64,000 nucleotides of DNA from Gilvimarinus xylanilyticus (GCF_024195295.1 NZ_JAMFTH010000001.1:1-64000); one strand, 5' to 3'; counted from the stretch's first letter, positions 19,462 through 28,412 are shown. The notes: generated by a model from the sequence alone, not told the origin. Numbers and translations are program-made.

Positions 19462-20354
19462 CATTCCCAGCTAGGCGGCTGAGCAAAAAAATTCGCGGCA
19501 AAGTCGATAAACGCCCGCACTTTACTGGCGAGGAATTTGCGGTGGGCGTAAACCGCGTAAAGCCCCAAGGGCTCGGGTTCGTGTGCGGGTAAAATTATTT
19601 TTAGCTGCTTGTTCGCGATGGCCGGGCCGGCAATAAACGTGGGTTGAATAATAATGCCGGCTCCGGCAATGGCGGCCTGAAGTAACACATCGCCATTGTT
19701 GCAGGTAAAGCCCGTTGTGGTGGTAGCCGCCACATTGAGGGCCTGGTGAACCTCATTGTCGCTGTTATCCATATAGCTGTAGCGCAAATAGCGATGCCCC
19801 TTTAAATCGTCCAAGGTTTTGGGGGTGCCTTGTTGCTTAAGATACAGGGGCGCTGCGCAGGTGACGATGCGAATAGGCGCGAGCGGTTTGGCGATTAAGG
19901 ATGAGCTTTTCAATTTGCCGATACGCAGCGCGATATCGAAGCCTTCTTCAACAATATCGACCTTGCTGTCGTCCAGGCGAAGGTCAATCCCCACCGCCGG
20001 ATGCTCGCGCTGAAAAGCCTGTAACAGCCCCGGCAGGTGACTGGTGCCGAATGACACCGGCGCGGATATTCGCAGAACCCCCCGGGCACTGCGCCGGTAA
20101 TCGCCCAGCTGATTTTCCAACTCGTCCAGCTCTTCCAATAGCTGCATTGCCCGCGCTTGGTAACGGCTGCCCGCTTCGGTGGGGTGGACCCGCCGGGTGG
20201 TGCGATTGAGCAGTCGCAGCCCCAAGTGCTCTTCCAGCTGAGAGACGTATTTGCTGACCAGCTGCGGCGACATCGATAGCCTATCGGCGGCTTTAGTAAA
20301 GCTGCCTTCAGCGACAACGGCGACAAAGGTTCGCATGGCATCCAGTCGGTCCAA
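19458..20354 (-). CDS. LysR-family transcriptional regulator
   Basis: A 298-residue LTTR with an N-terminal winged helix (MDRLDAMRTFVAVVAEGSFTK, then RTTRRVHPTEAG) and a C-terminal periplasmic-binding-like effector domain. It is divergent from the DoxX gene, with a perfect inverted repeat between them, so it probably controls the doxX-GST-dioxygenase genes and itself. The layout resembles the YhaJ/YqjF/YqjG neighbourhood of enterobacteria, which responds to aromatic or quinone compounds. The inducer is unknown. Confidence 0.9.
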   Translation of the reverse strand: MDRLDAMRTFVAVVAEGSFTKAADRLSMSPQLVSKYVSQLEEHLGLRLLNRTTRRVHPTEAGSRYQARAMQLLEELDELENQLGDYRRSARGVLRISAPVSFGTSHLPGLLQAFQREHPAVGIDLRLDDSKVDIVEEGFDIALRIGKLKSSSLIAKPLAPIRIVTCAAPLYLKQQGTPKTLDDLKGHRYLRYSYMDNSDNEVHQALNVAATTTTGFTCNNGDVLLQAAIAGAGIIIQPTFIAGPAIANKQLKIILPAHEPEPLGLYAVYAHRKFLASKVRAFIDFAANFFAQPPSWEC

Positions 20355-20380
20355 AGGGAAACTCCTTAAACGTAAAACTC

Positions 20381-20405
20381 AATTATCAATGATTTGTTGA
20401 TAATT
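20381..20405. promoter_or_regulatory. Candidate LysR operator, perfect 9-bp inverted repeat
   Basis: AATTATCAA and TTGATAATT are perfect inverted arms separated by 7 bp, in the gap between the divergent LysR and DoxX genes. Size, symmetry and position fit an LTTR recognition site; the T-N11-A core is contained in it. Confidence 0.75.
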
Positions 20406-20503
20406 AAGCAATGCTGGCCTGCTTACTCTGTAATTTGTTGCGTATTACAGTGACCCCAAGCTGACGAGACAGCTCAATTAATCACTGTATGAGGATAGAT
20501 ACG

Positions 20504-20983
20504 ATGAAAAAGGCAAATCTTGAAATACTCTTAGCGTCCCACGCCGGTTTTGGAGCCTTAGCGCTGCGAGTGCCTGTGGGCATTATTCTGGCCGCCCATG
20601 GGGCACAAAAGTTATTCGGTTGGTTCGGCGGTTACGGATTAGAGGGCACAGGACAGTGGATGGCAAGCATTGGACTAAGCCCCGGTTATCTGATGGCCGC
20701 GCTGGCCGGTAGCGCCGAGTTTTTTGGTGGCCTGGCCCTGGTGCTTGGTTTATTGACTCGACCCGCTGCCCTGGTATCGGCATTTACCATGCTGGTGGCT
20801 ATCGTCACGGTGCACTTGGGTAATGGCCTGTTTATGAGCAACAACGGCTATGAGTTTGCGCTTAGTCTGCTTGCAGCGACTACCGCATCGGTGTTCTTAG
20901 GGGGCGGGCGCCTTGCCTTGGATGGGGCGCTGTTAGCGCAGCTGCGTAAGCCTGCGGCCTCAAAGCTTGCCGCGCTGGTATAG
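20504..20983 (+). CDS. DoxX-family membrane protein
   Basis: A 159-residue inner-membrane protein with four hydrophobic segments and the DoxX hallmarks LRVPVGIILAAHGAQKLFGWFGG and SAEFFGGLALVLGLLTRPAA. An in-frame ATG exists at 20489, but the Met at 20504 is preceded by GAGGATA at suitable distance. DoxX proteins are tied to oxidative stress and quinone or thiol handling, in line with the downstream glutathionyl-hydroquinone reductase. Probable first gene of a LysR-controlled operon. Confidence 0.88.
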   Translation: MKKANLEILLASHAGFGALALRVPVGIILAAHGAQKLFGWFGGYGLEGTGQWMASIGLSPGYLMAALAGSAEFFGGLALVLGLLTRPAALVSAFTMLVAIVTVHLGNGLFMSNNGYEFALSLLAATTASVFLGGGRLALDGALLAQLRKPAASKLAALV

Positions 20984-21017
20984 CCAGTAGATGTCATAGT
21001 TTACAGGAGAACGGATT

Positions 21018-21965
21018 ATGTTGATAAACGGACAGTGGGCGCAAGATTGGCAGCCGGTACAGGCTAAAGACGACGAGGGCCGCTTTATTCGCCAGACATC
21101 CACCTTTCGCCATTGGGTTACCCCGGATGGTCGCGCGGGGCCGACGGGAGATCCAGGCTTTAAGGCCGAGGCCGGGCGTTACCACCTGTATGTAGCTTAT
21201 ATTTGCCCCTGGGCCTCGCGCACGCTGATGGCTCTGCAGTTAAAGGGTTTGGCCGAGTTGATCTCGGTGTCAGTGGTTAATCCGCGGTTAACGTCCGAGG
21301 GGTGGCGCTTCGGGGGCTTTCCCGGTGCAGACGAGGATCCACATTGGGGCGCCAAATATATGCACCAAATTTACACCCATGCTGATAGCCGATTCACGGG
21401 GCGAGCTACCGTCCCCGTTTTATGGGATAAAAAAATGCAGACCATTGTAAATAATGAGTCGGCGGATATTCTACGCATGCTAAATACGGCCTTTTGTTCG
21501 CTCACCGATACCGGTCCGGATCTCTACCCGCCCGCATTGGCTGGTGACATTGATGCGCTTAACCAGCGTCTTTATGCGGGACTTAACAATGGTGTTTACC
21601 AGGCGGGATTTGCCAGTAGTCAACAGGCCTATAACGAGGCCTACCAGCAGGTGTTTGCGACACTAGACGAATTGGAAAACCGTTTAAGCGATGGGCGCCA
21701 TTACCTATTTGGTGGCGCTATAACTGAAGCGGATATTCGCCTGTTCGTAACCCTAGTTCGGTTCGATGCGGCCTATCATGGCTTGTTTAAATGCAACCGT
21801 AATACTCTGGCATCAATGCCGGGGTTGCACGCCTATATGCACCGTATTTGGCAGCTGCCGGGAGTGGCCGCCACGGTTCATTTGGACCATATCAAGGCGG
21901 GTTATTATTCGGTGAAATCGCTCAATCCCTCGGGCATCGTTCCTTTAGGCCCGGAGGTATTTTAA
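21018..21965 (+). CDS. Glutathionyl-hydroquinone reductase (xi-class GST, YqjG/ECM4 type)
   Basis: A 315-residue glutathione transferase of the xi class. The thioredoxin-like active site is YICPWASRTLM with the catalytic Cys of the CPWA motif. The conserved N-terminus (GRFIRQTSTFRHWVTPDG) is intact. Such enzymes reduce glutathionyl-hydroquinones to hydroquinones using glutathione. AGGAG lies 8-9 bp upstream of the ATG. The stop overlaps the next gene by one base (TAATG), showing tight coupling with the dioxygenase. Confidence 0.92.
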   Translation: MLINGQWAQDWQPVQAKDDEGRFIRQTSTFRHWVTPDGRAGPTGDPGFKAEAGRYHLYVAYICPWASRTLMALQLKGLAELISVSVVNPRLTSEGWRFGGFPGADEDPHWGAKYMHQIYTHADSRFTGRATVPVLWDKKMQTIVNNESADILRMLNTAFCSLTDTGPDLYPPALAGDIDALNQRLYAGLNNGVYQAGFASSQQAYNEAYQQVFATLDELENRLSDGRHYLFGGAITEADIRLFVTLVRFDAAYHGLFKCNRNTLASMPGLHAYMHRIWQLPGVAATVHLDHIKAGYYSVKSLNPSGIVPLGPEVF

Positions 21966-22768
21966 TGGCCAAACAGCCCCATGTTGCGTTTATCTCTCAC
22001 GGCGGTGGGCCTCTGCCGTTGCTCGGAGACGTAGCTCACGCGCAGCTGGTCACCTATCTGCAAAAGCTGTCGCGCGAGCTACCCAAACCCCGCGCGATTT
22101 TGGTGATTAGCGCCCACTGGGAGGCGCCGGTTTTTACCGTTAGTAGCGGCGCCTTGCCCGGTTTGGCGTATGACTATTATGGTTTTCCCGCCGCGGCTTA
22201 CCAGATTCGGTATCCCTGCGCGGGGGAGCCATCGCTGGCGCATCAAGTCGCCGATGCGCTGCAGGCCTTTGGACTTGAGGTGGCGCTCGATGATGAGCGC
22301 CGCCTGGATCACGGCGTGTTTGTACCGCTCAAAATCATGTACCCGAATGCAAACATCCCGGTGGTTCAGTTATCGCTTAAGCAGGGATTGGATACCGCTG
22401 CGCACCTTGCACTGGGAGAGGCTTTGCAGGGGCTCAATTATGACGGGTTATTAGTCTTGGGTTCGGGCTTTAGCTTTCATAATATGCGCGAATTTTTCAA
22501 TTCAGATCCGGAGGCGGAGCAGAAAAACCGGGCGTTTGCAGATTGGTTAAAACAGGTGTGCACTAACACTCAGTTAACCGCGCGCGAGCGTCAAGAACAG
22601 TGGCTGCAGTGGCAACAAGCGCCCCAGGCCCGTTTTTGTCATCCGCGCGAAGAACACTTGCTGCCGCTGTTATCCTGTACGGCGCTGGCCGGTCGCGCGG
22701 CGGACCGTTATAGTGAGGTTAGCATTCTCAATAAAACGGCTGCCATGCTGGAGTGGCACGTGCCCTAA
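21965..22768 (+). CDS. DODA-type extradiol aromatic ring-opening dioxygenase
   Basis: A 267-residue member of the LigB superfamily, similar to YgiD/4,5-DOPA dioxygenases. Metal-binding His motifs are visible: ISHGGGPL near the N-terminus, ISAHWEAP, and RRLDHGVFVPLK. It would cleave a catechol ring with O2 and Fe(II) or Zn. The ATG at 21965 has GGAGG upstream. Its place after a hydroquinone reductase suggests disposal of catechols or quinones, for example from lignocellulose; the substrate is inferred. Confidence 0.88.
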   Translation: MAKQPHVAFISHGGGPLPLLGDVAHAQLVTYLQKLSRELPKPRAILVISAHWEAPVFTVSSGALPGLAYDYYGFPAAAYQIRYPCAGEPSLAHQVADALQAFGLEVALDDERRLDHGVFVPLKIMYPNANIPVVQLSLKQGLDTAAHLALGEALQGLNYDGLLVLGSGFSFHNMREFFNSDPEAEQKNRAFADWLKQVCTNTQLTARERQEQWLQWQQAPQARFCHPREEHLLPLLSCTALAGRAADRYSEVSILNKTAAMLEWHVP

Positions 22769-22781
22769 ACAAGGAGTGGTA

Positions 22782-23630
22782 GTGAAATATTGGGTGGAAG
22801 CTTTACTGGGAGGTCTGTTGCTAATCGGCGTAGGCTATGCCTGCTATGTGACTTATTGGCAGGCGCCAGCTGATACGGCGGTTGCAAATGCTGCGACTCA
22901 AGTCGCGCATCGACCTGCGAGCAAGATGGCCACTCGCTCGTTGACCTCTAGCAATTCTCTGCCGGCGAATACTTCCGAGTCCTCATCGTCTCGAGCGAGT
23001 CGCGCGAGCTTAGATAAATGGTTTTTGCTACTGCAAGAATACGCAGAAGAAAACCCCGATTGGCTTGCCCGAGTAGAGGCCTATGAGCGCAGTCGGGGAC
23101 GATTTTCCGATGCTGAGTACGACGCTTACGCGCACTACGATCCTCCCACCCTCGAAGCCATGCTAGAAGGGGGCGACATGCTGGCCGGCCAGGTGTTGGC
23201 CAAACGTGCAAAGAGTGCCGGGCGCCAAGATGTTGCCCGTCATTATTGGCATGCGGCCGCGGTGCTCGGCTCGGAACGCGCCTTGCGGGCGATGTCTTCG
23301 ATACACTTTGAGAGTTATCAGCAAGCGCGTCATCGCGATGATGTCGATATCGCTCACCAGAACAAACTGGACTACTTTATAATGCAAAATATTCTGGCAC
23401 GGCGCGGTGATAACACCCCTTTGCCTGAACAGGTTGTGCAAGAGCTGGATCTTACCTTAACAGCTAGCGAGCATAAATTGGTGCAAGAGCGCGCGCAGAA
23501 TTATTACCAGTTGTTATTAAGTCAGCGCGCCGCGCGAGGATTGGGCGAGTTTGACCCGCCCCAGGACTTTACTCCCCCTCCGCTTAAAGGTTGGGCGCCG
23601 TTACCTTCCAGTCGGGAAAACAACCGATGA
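22782..23630 (+). CDS. Membrane-anchored protein of unknown function
   Basis: A 282-residue protein not recognised. A single hydrophobic segment follows the start ([20 protein letters not shown]), then a Ser/Ala-rich linker and a mostly helical soluble part, about 100-250, whose pattern ([33 protein letters not shown]) resembles Sel1/TPR-like helical pairs. The start is GTG at 22782 with AAGGAG at 5 bp; the longer frame lacks one. It overlaps the next gene by ATGA, so it is translated together with yaiI-like DUF188. Confidence 0.7.
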   Translation: MKYWVEALLGGLLLIGVGYACYVTYWQAPADTAVANAATQVAHRPASKMATRSLTSSNSLPANTSESSSSRASRASLDKWFLLLQEYAEENPDWLARVEAYERSRGRFSDAEYDAYAHYDPPTLEAMLEGGDMLAGQVLAKRAKSAGRQDVARHYWHAAAVLGSERALRAMSSIHFESYQQARHRDDVDIAHQNKLDYFIMQNILARRGDNTPLPEQVVQELDLTLTASEHKLVQERAQNYYQLLLSQRAARGLGEFDPPQDFTPPPLKGWAPLPSSRENNR

Positions 23631-24073
23631 AAATATGGGTCGATGCCGACGCCTGCCCCGTAGTAATTCGCGAGATTATATTTCGCGCCTCTCAACGCAC
23701 TAAAGTGCCGGTTACGTTGGTTGCCAATCAGTTTATGAAAACGCCTCCCTCGCCTTTTATTACCTCTGTCCAGGTATCGGCGGGTTTTGATGTTGCCGAT
23801 AATGAGATTGTGCAGCGCTGCGCGGCGGGCGATTTAGTCATTACCAGCGATATTCCCCTGGCGGCCGAGGTGATAGAAAAGGGCGCCCAGGCGCTTAGCC
23901 CGCGCGGGGAGTTGTTTACCGCTGCCAATATTAAACCGCGTTTAAATATGCGCGATTTTCTGGAAACTATGCGATCCAGTGGCATCCAAACTTCGGGCCC
24001 GCCACCACTCAGTCAGGGGGATCGGCAGCAGTTTGCCAACCACCTGGACCGCTGGTTGAGTAAATCCCGGTAA
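23627..24073 (+). CDS. UPF0178/DUF188 family protein (YaiI/YqxD-like)
   Basis: A 148-residue protein beginning [17 protein letters not shown], with [23 protein letters not shown], typical of the YaiI family. The fold resembles PIN-like nucleases, and the Asp residues (DADACP, TSDIPLA) could bind metal, but the biological role is not established. The Met at 23627 overlaps the preceding stop in ATGA. The longer frame from 23591 is not needed. Confidence 0.9.
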   Translation: MKIWVDADACPVVIREIIFRASQRTKVPVTLVANQFMKTPPSPFITSVQVSAGFDVADNEIVQRCAAGDLVITSDIPLAAEVIEKGAQALSPRGELFTAANIKPRLNMRDFLETMRSSGIQTSGPPPLSQGDRQQFANHLDRWLSKSR

Positions 24074-24141
24074 ACATTATTCGTGTTTTCCGGAAGGCTT
24101 GCTATGCTTTTAAAACCCCAATTATTAAAGGCGTTACCGTG

Positions 24142-24669
24142 ATGATGCAACCGGATTCCAACACCCGCTACGGCACCGTTAGCCGTTTATTTCACTGGTC
24201 AATGGCGCTGTTAATTTTATGGCAGTTTGTCGGCGTATTGGCGCGGGTACTGGCCGAGGACTCAGCGGTGGAAAAGTTTTTCTGGTCTACCCACAAACCC
24301 CTGGGGGTGGTTTTGCTGGTATTGGCCCTGGTGCGCCTTATCTGGACGCTAGCGAATTTGCGGCGTCGCCCGCGCGAATTAAATTGGGCATCGGCCCTCG
24401 GGCATATGGGGCTTTATGGTTTGCTGGTGGCTATCCCGGCACTGGGGTTGTTGCGTCAGTATGGCTCGGGGCGCACCTTTGATGTTTGGGGGTTACCCTT
24501 ATTTACAGGTTTTGAGGGGCGCATCGACTGGATGGTAGAGCCCGGTAATTTACTGCACGGCAATTTCGGTTGGATTTTACTGGCGGCCGTGGCGGGGCAT
24601 ATATTTATGGTGTTTTGGCATCGTCGCGGTGACAAGGGCCAGAATGTATTGCCGCGAATGTGGGGGTGA
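24142..24669 (+). CDS. Cytochrome b561 family protein
   Basis: A 175-residue, four-helix inner-membrane di-heme cytochrome. Heme-ligand His residues lie in LFHWSMALLILW, HKPLGVVLLVLALVRL, LGHMGLYGLLVAIP and VAGHIFMVFWHR. The family moves electrons from quinol or superoxide to membrane acceptors. GTG at 24139, ATG at 24142 and ATG at 24145 are all possible starts. It stands alone, following the DUF188 gene by about 70 bp. Confidence 0.9.
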   Translation: MMQPDSNTRYGTVSRLFHWSMALLILWQFVGVLARVLAEDSAVEKFFWSTHKPLGVVLLVLALVRLIWTLANLRRRPRELNWASALGHMGLYGLLVAIPALGLLRQYGSGRTFDVWGLPLFTGFEGRIDWMVEPGNLLHGNFGWILLAAVAGHIFMVFWHRRGDKGQNVLPRMWG

Positions 24670-24702
24670 GGCCATTGGCGTTTTTGGGCTGCCCGAGAAA
24701 AC

Positions 24703-24731
24703 TTGACTCTGAATGCATGGGGTATTATATA
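24703..24731 (+). promoter_or_regulatory. Promoter upstream of the ExoP-like domain gene
   Basis: TTGACT at 24703-24708 and TATATA at 24726-24731 are spaced by 17 bp, followed by an 80-nt leader before the start at 24812. No operator was identified with confidence. Confidence 0.6.
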
Positions 24732-24811
24732 TAAAGTTCGGTTTTATATTTGATGTAGGTAAAGAGCAGTACACATCGACCTAAAGAAAGATAATAACGA
24801 GGTTAATCAAC

Positions 24812-25435
24812 ATGTTACGTTTTTTTCTCACTCTGGTACTGACGGCCTATGGTGCATTTTGTGTCGCTCAGGATAGCCCCAACCCCAACTTTGTGTACTT
24901 TACCCAGGGAAAAACACCGGGTAATTGGCAGTGGATTCTCTCAGACCCGGGTAACTGGTGGATGCCCATAGATGACTCGGGGGGTAGCAGTGCCAATGGC
25001 AAAATCACCCTCAGCAACGCCGGGGATGAGGACTTCCCCGGTGCCGTCAAGCTCAAGTGGAAGCGCTCTGATGATTGGGGGGCGGCGACTATTAGCGGCG
25101 GACAGGTGGATCTGGCAAAGTTTGAACAGGCCGCTGAAATTGCTATTGCTATGCGCGTAATGTCCAAAGTGCCTTCGGTGGTGAATGTGAAAATGGCCTG
25201 TGGTGAGGGGTGTGAGGCCGAGGTGAATGTGGCCGAGAACTTAAAGCAAATGCCCCGGGGGCAGTGGATGGCTTTGCCCCTCGCACTGGACTGTTTTACG
25301 GCCAATGGCCTGGATTTAAGCAAACTAAACTGGCCGTTTGCCATAGGTACCTCGGGCCAGTTAGAGCTGGATATCGTCGAGATTAGTCTGGCGCCTCTCG
25401 CCGAGGGCGATGAAGGGTGTGTACCGAACGCTTAG
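24812..25435 (+). CDS. Secreted protein with free-standing ExoP-type galactose-binding-like domain
   Basis: A 207-residue exported protein with signal peptide ending near CVAQ. The mature part resembles the C-terminal beta-sandwich (ExoP_C type) normally fused to GH3 exo-beta-glucanases: KLKWKRSDDWGAATISGG, VKMACGEGCEAEVNVAENL and LSKLNWPFAIGTSGQLELD follow that pattern. No catalytic GH3 domain is present in or next to it. It may bind glycans or act as an accessory protein. It has its own promoter and terminator and precedes a CE2 esterase gene. The family assignment is from memory of the pattern. Confidence 0.65.
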   Translation: MLRFFLTLVLTAYGAFCVAQDSPNPNFVYFTQGKTPGNWQWILSDPGNWWMPIDDSGGSSANGKITLSNAGDEDFPGAVKLKWKRSDDWGAATISGGQVDLAKFEQAAEIAIAMRVMSKVPSVVNVKMACGEGCEAEVNVAENLKQMPRGQWMALPLALDCFTANGLDLSKLNWPFAIGTSGQLELDIVEISLAPLAEGDEGCVPNA

Positions 25436-25460
25436 TACACCCTAAAGTGTATTTTCCGAA

Positions 25461-25491
25461 AAGCTTTGGCAGGCTCTGCCAAAGCTTTTTT
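25461..25491 (+). terminator. Strong rho-independent terminator
   Basis: A perfect 12-bp stem AAGCTTTGGCAG / CTGCCAAAGCTT with loop GCT runs into a short T-tract. It isolates the ExoP-like gene from the esterase gene 47 bp later. Confidence 0.92.
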
Positions 25492-25537
25492 AATATTGAT
25501 GGGTAGTGGCGGCGTTGCGGCGCCGATGGGGGAACCG

Positions 25538-26584
25538 ATGAAAAAACAACTAATGGCCATTGCTGTGCTCAGTACTTTACCGGTACTGTCGTCCTATACG
25601 CTAGCCAATAGTCTGAGCAATAGTGACCAGCTGCGTTTGCAGGGACGGTTTTGGCCCGTCGCCTCAAGTGCGCTCGCGTTTACTTGGCCGGGCTCGGCCT
25701 TTGAATACCGTTTTAGCGGTACGCAAAGCAGTGTCAATTTACAGGTAAGTGAACGCATGCGGTTTTGGCTTGAGTTGGATGGCGAGGGGCGCGAGCTATG
25801 GGTAGAACCCGGGCAGAAGCACTATCAATTGGCTAAAGGGTTGCCCTTGGGGGAGCATCAGATTCGCGTGACGCGCTTGGCCGAATCCTTCACTGGCGTC
25901 GCGCAACTACAAGGCTTGCCCGATACCGATGGCCAGCTGCTTGCTGCGCCTGCAGCGCCGGAGCGTAAACTGCTGGTTATTGGCGATTCCATTACCGCCG
26001 GCTATGGCGTTGAAGGCGAGAGCAAAGACTGCTCTTATTCGCAGCAAACCAGTAATCCGCTTAAAGCCTACGCGGGGCTGAGCGCCTCCGAATTAAACGC
26101 CGATATTCACACCATCGCCTGGTCGGGTATAGGTGTATGGCGAAGTTATGGTGAAGAAGAGCCAAAGTCACCCACCATTGCCGAACGCCGTAAACTGATA
26201 TTGGGCGATGACTTTGACACACCGTGGAATAGTGCCAATTATCAGCCCAACGCGGTTCTGATTAATATCGGTACCAACGATTTCTGGCAGGGCAGTGCGC
26301 CCGGCTACCCCCAGGCAATGGGCGAGATGCTGAGCGATGTGCGCAGCGATTACCCTGATACGCCTGTGTATTTTATTCTAAGCCCCATGCTTGGAGGGGA
26401 GGCTCGCGTTAAGCAAGCCGATGATTTAACGGGTCTTGCAGAAGACGAGGATGTGGATGTGTTGGACTTAGGTCGTATACAACCCGAGGATGGTTACGGC
26501 TGTGACTGGCATCCCAACGAGATTACTAACACTCGCATGGCTGATAAACTTGTGGATCGGTTGCGTACGGATTTGGGCTGGTAA
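25538..26584 (+). CDS. Secreted SGNH esterase, carbohydrate esterase family 2 (acetyl xylan esterase-like)
   Basis: A 348-residue exported enzyme with signal peptide MKKQLMAIAVLSTLPVLSSY. A jelly-roll N-domain (about 30-145) precedes an SGNH hydrolase domain, the CE2 arrangement. Catalytic Ser is in IGDSITAGYG, the GTND block in LINIGTNDF, and the Asp-x-His pair in CDWHPNE. CE2 enzymes remove acetyl groups from xylan or mannan, which helps xylanases such as the GH11 at 17104. The frame extends to 25466, but the Met at 25538 has GGGGAA nearby and gives a clean signal sequence. Confidence 0.88.
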   Translation: MKKQLMAIAVLSTLPVLSSYTLANSLSNSDQLRLQGRFWPVASSALAFTWPGSAFEYRFSGTQSSVNLQVSERMRFWLELDGEGRELWVEPGQKHYQLAKGLPLGEHQIRVTRLAESFTGVAQLQGLPDTDGQLLAAPAAPERKLLVIGDSITAGYGVEGESKDCSYSQQTSNPLKAYAGLSASELNADIHTIAWSGIGVWRSYGEEEPKSPTIAERRKLILGDDFDTPWNSANYQPNAVLINIGTNDFWQGSAPGYPQAMGEMLSDVRSDYPDTPVYFILSPMLGGEARVKQADDLTGLAEDEDVDVLDLGRIQPEDGYGCDWHPNEITNTRMADKLVDRLRTDLGW

Positions 26585-26611
26585 ACATTTGTCGATATTA
26601 AGGAGTGTGCA

Positions 26612-26992
26612 ATGCTTGAAGTTACTTTAGACAGCGAGCATGTGCTTGCGGTACTGGAACCTCAGGGAGCACTGAGCGAAGCTGACTTTATATCCGCAGC
26701 GCGCATTATTGATCCTTTCATTGCTGAGCATGGCAAGCTAAATGGTATTGTTATATATACCGAGCACTTTCCCGGTTGGAACTCGCTTGCGGCATTGCTT
26801 TCACATTTACATTTTGTGCAAGATCACCACACAAAAATCAAGCGCGTGGCCCTAGTGACCCAGTCGCCGGTAGGTAAACTGCTGGAAACGTTTGCGCAAC
26901 ACTTTGTGGCGGCCGAGATTCACTGCTTTGGATATGCCGATTTAGCAGCGGCCAAAATCTGGGTATCGGCTCCGGGTCAAAATACGCATTAA
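26612..26992 (+). CDS. SpoIIAA-like STAS-fold protein
   Basis: A 126-residue cytoplasmic protein. The pattern LAVLEPQGALSEADF, GIVIYTEHFPGW, RVALVTQSPVG and ADLAAAKIWV matches the SpoIIAA-like family (PF11964). These have a STAS-type fold without the phosphorylated Ser of true anti-anti-sigma factors, and function is not well defined. AAGGAG lies 8 bp upstream. The neighbours give no clear clue. Confidence 0.8.
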   Translation: MLEVTLDSEHVLAVLEPQGALSEADFISAARIIDPFIAEHGKLNGIVIYTEHFPGWNSLAALLSHLHFVQDHHTKIKRVALVTQSPVGKLLETFAQHFVAAEIHCFGYADLAAAKIWVSAPGQNTH

Positions 26993-27024
26993 ATCATGGC
27001 ATTAACACTTTCGCGAGGTAGACA

Positions 27025-27279
27025 GTGGATAAACAGTTGGAAACAGAAATCGAAGCGGCGGCGTTTCGTCGTTTGCTTGAGCATTTAGACGAGCGCAAAG
27101 ATGTTCAGAATATCGATTTAATGGAGCTGGCGGGTTTTTGCCGCAACTGTCTGGGTAAGTGGTATCAGCAGGCCGCTGCCGAACGCGGCGTTGAATTAGA
27201 TAAGGAGCAGGCGAGGGAAGTGATTTATAAAATGCCCTACGCCGAATGGAAAGAAAAATATCAGACGCCGCGCGACTGA
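27025..27279 (+). CDS. DUF1244 family small protein
   Basis: An 84-residue conserved protein (DUF1244) with a GTG start and GAGG upstream. FCRNCLGKWYQQAA and YKMPYAEWKEKYQ are the family signatures; the CxxC-like Cys pair may bind metal. Function is unknown. Its TGA overlaps the ATG of the pectate lyase gene by one base (TGATG), so the two are translationally coupled, an odd pairing of a widely conserved small protein with a secreted lyase. Confidence 0.88.
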   Translation: MDKQLETEIEAAAFRRLLEHLDERKDVQNIDLMELAGFCRNCLGKWYQQAAAERGVELDKEQAREVIYKMPYAEWKEKYQTPRD

Positions 27280-28412
27280 TGTTAAAGGTTACTGCACTTA
27301 TCGCGGCGCTGGCGCTCAGTTTCAATGCCAGCGCCGCCGAACCGGTATCGCTGGAGGGTTTTAGCGATGCGATTCATCACTGGTATAACCGCACCGACAA
27401 GCTCGATGCTCCGCTGCACCTGCAAAGCGATACCCGCGCAATTGCCGATAATATTCTTCTTTACCAGCGCAATAATGGCGGTTGGCCCGAGAATACTCAT
27501 CCGCAGCGGGTGTTAAGCGAGGCGGAAAAAGCCGAAATATTGGCCGCCAAAAACCAAAGCGACGCCAGTTTTGATAACCGCAATATCTATCCGCAAATCA
27601 CTTATCTGTCCCACGCTTTCCAGCGTAGTGGCGATACCCAATACCGCACAGCGGCGCTGGCAGGGTTAGACTTTGTTCTGAGTGCGCAATACCACAATGG
27701 CGGTTGGCCGCATTCGCCGGACCGGCCGGATCGCGCCTATGGCGATTACATTACCTTTGCCGACGAGGTAATGCCGGGTGTGCTTAGCTTTTTACGCCAG
27801 GTGCAAAGCGGAGAGTTTCCCTTTGATTATATTCCGGCGCACAAGCGCACAGAGGCCACGCAGGCGATTGCCAAAGGCGATCGGTTGATTCTTCAGCTGC
27901 AGGTAAAGGTCGATGGTGCGCCCAGCATCTGGGCGGGACAATACCACGAGCAAACCCTGCAACCAGTGGCGGCGCGCAGTTACGAATTACCGGCGCTGCA
28001 AACCTGGGAAAGTGTTGCGGTGGTGGAGTATTTAATGTCGATTCCCAAGCCCTCCTCCGAGGTTGTCAGCGCGGTCGATCACGCGGTCAGCTGGTTTCGC
28101 GACAATAAAATCCCCGGCGTGCGGGTTGAAGAGTTTGCCATAGAGCCTGAGAGGTTTGAGTATCACACCGCCCGCATTGACAGACGCCTGGTGAAAGATG
28201 CATCGGCCCCAGGCCTGTGGGCCAGGTTTTACGATTTAACAACCAGCGAGCCGTTTTTCACCAATCGCGATGGTTCGCGGGTCGAAGCCTTGCAAGATGT
28301 AGCGCTGGAGCGTCGCAGTGGTTATCACTGGTACGGCACCTGGCCTTCGAGACTTCTTACCACTGATTACCCGCGCTGGAAAGCAACCAAGGTAAACGCT
28401 GGCGGGCCTTAA
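27279..28412 (+). CDS. Secreted pectate lyase, PL10 family
   Basis: A 377-residue exported lyase with signal peptide MLKVTALIAALALSFNASA. It is built on an (alpha/alpha) toroid with family 10 marks: RNNGGWPEN, SAQYHNGGWPHSPD, IWAGQYHEQTL and RSYELPALQTWESVAVVEYL. It cleaves polygalacturonate by calcium-dependent beta-elimination, exposing the pectin backbone that carries arabinan side chains degraded by the enzymes at 30.7-39.4 kb. The Met at 27279 is chosen; the longer frame from 27246 lies inside DUF1244. Confidence 0.9.
   Translation: MLKVTALIAALALSFNASAAEPVSLEGFSDAIHHWYNRTDKLDAPLHLQSDTRAIADNILLYQRNNGGWPENTHPQRVLSEAEKAEILAAKNQSDASFDNRNIYPQITYLSHAFQRSGDTQYRTAALAGLDFVLSAQYHNGGWPHSPDRPDRAYGDYITFADEVMPGVLSFLRQVQSGEFPFDYIPAHKRTEATQAIAKGDRLILQLQVKVDGAPSIWAGQYHEQTLQPVAARSYELPALQTWESVAVVEYLMSIPKPSSEVVSAVDHAVSWFRDNKIPGVRVEEFAIEPERFEYHTARIDRRLVKDASAPGLWARFYDLTTSEPFFTNRDGSRVEALQDVALERRSGYHWYGTWPSRLLTTDYPRWKATKVNAGGP

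Noticed and set aside
24720-24735. Arabinose-type operator at the ExoP-like gene
   Set aside because: The partial match overlaps an AT-rich -10 region and is no better than chance.
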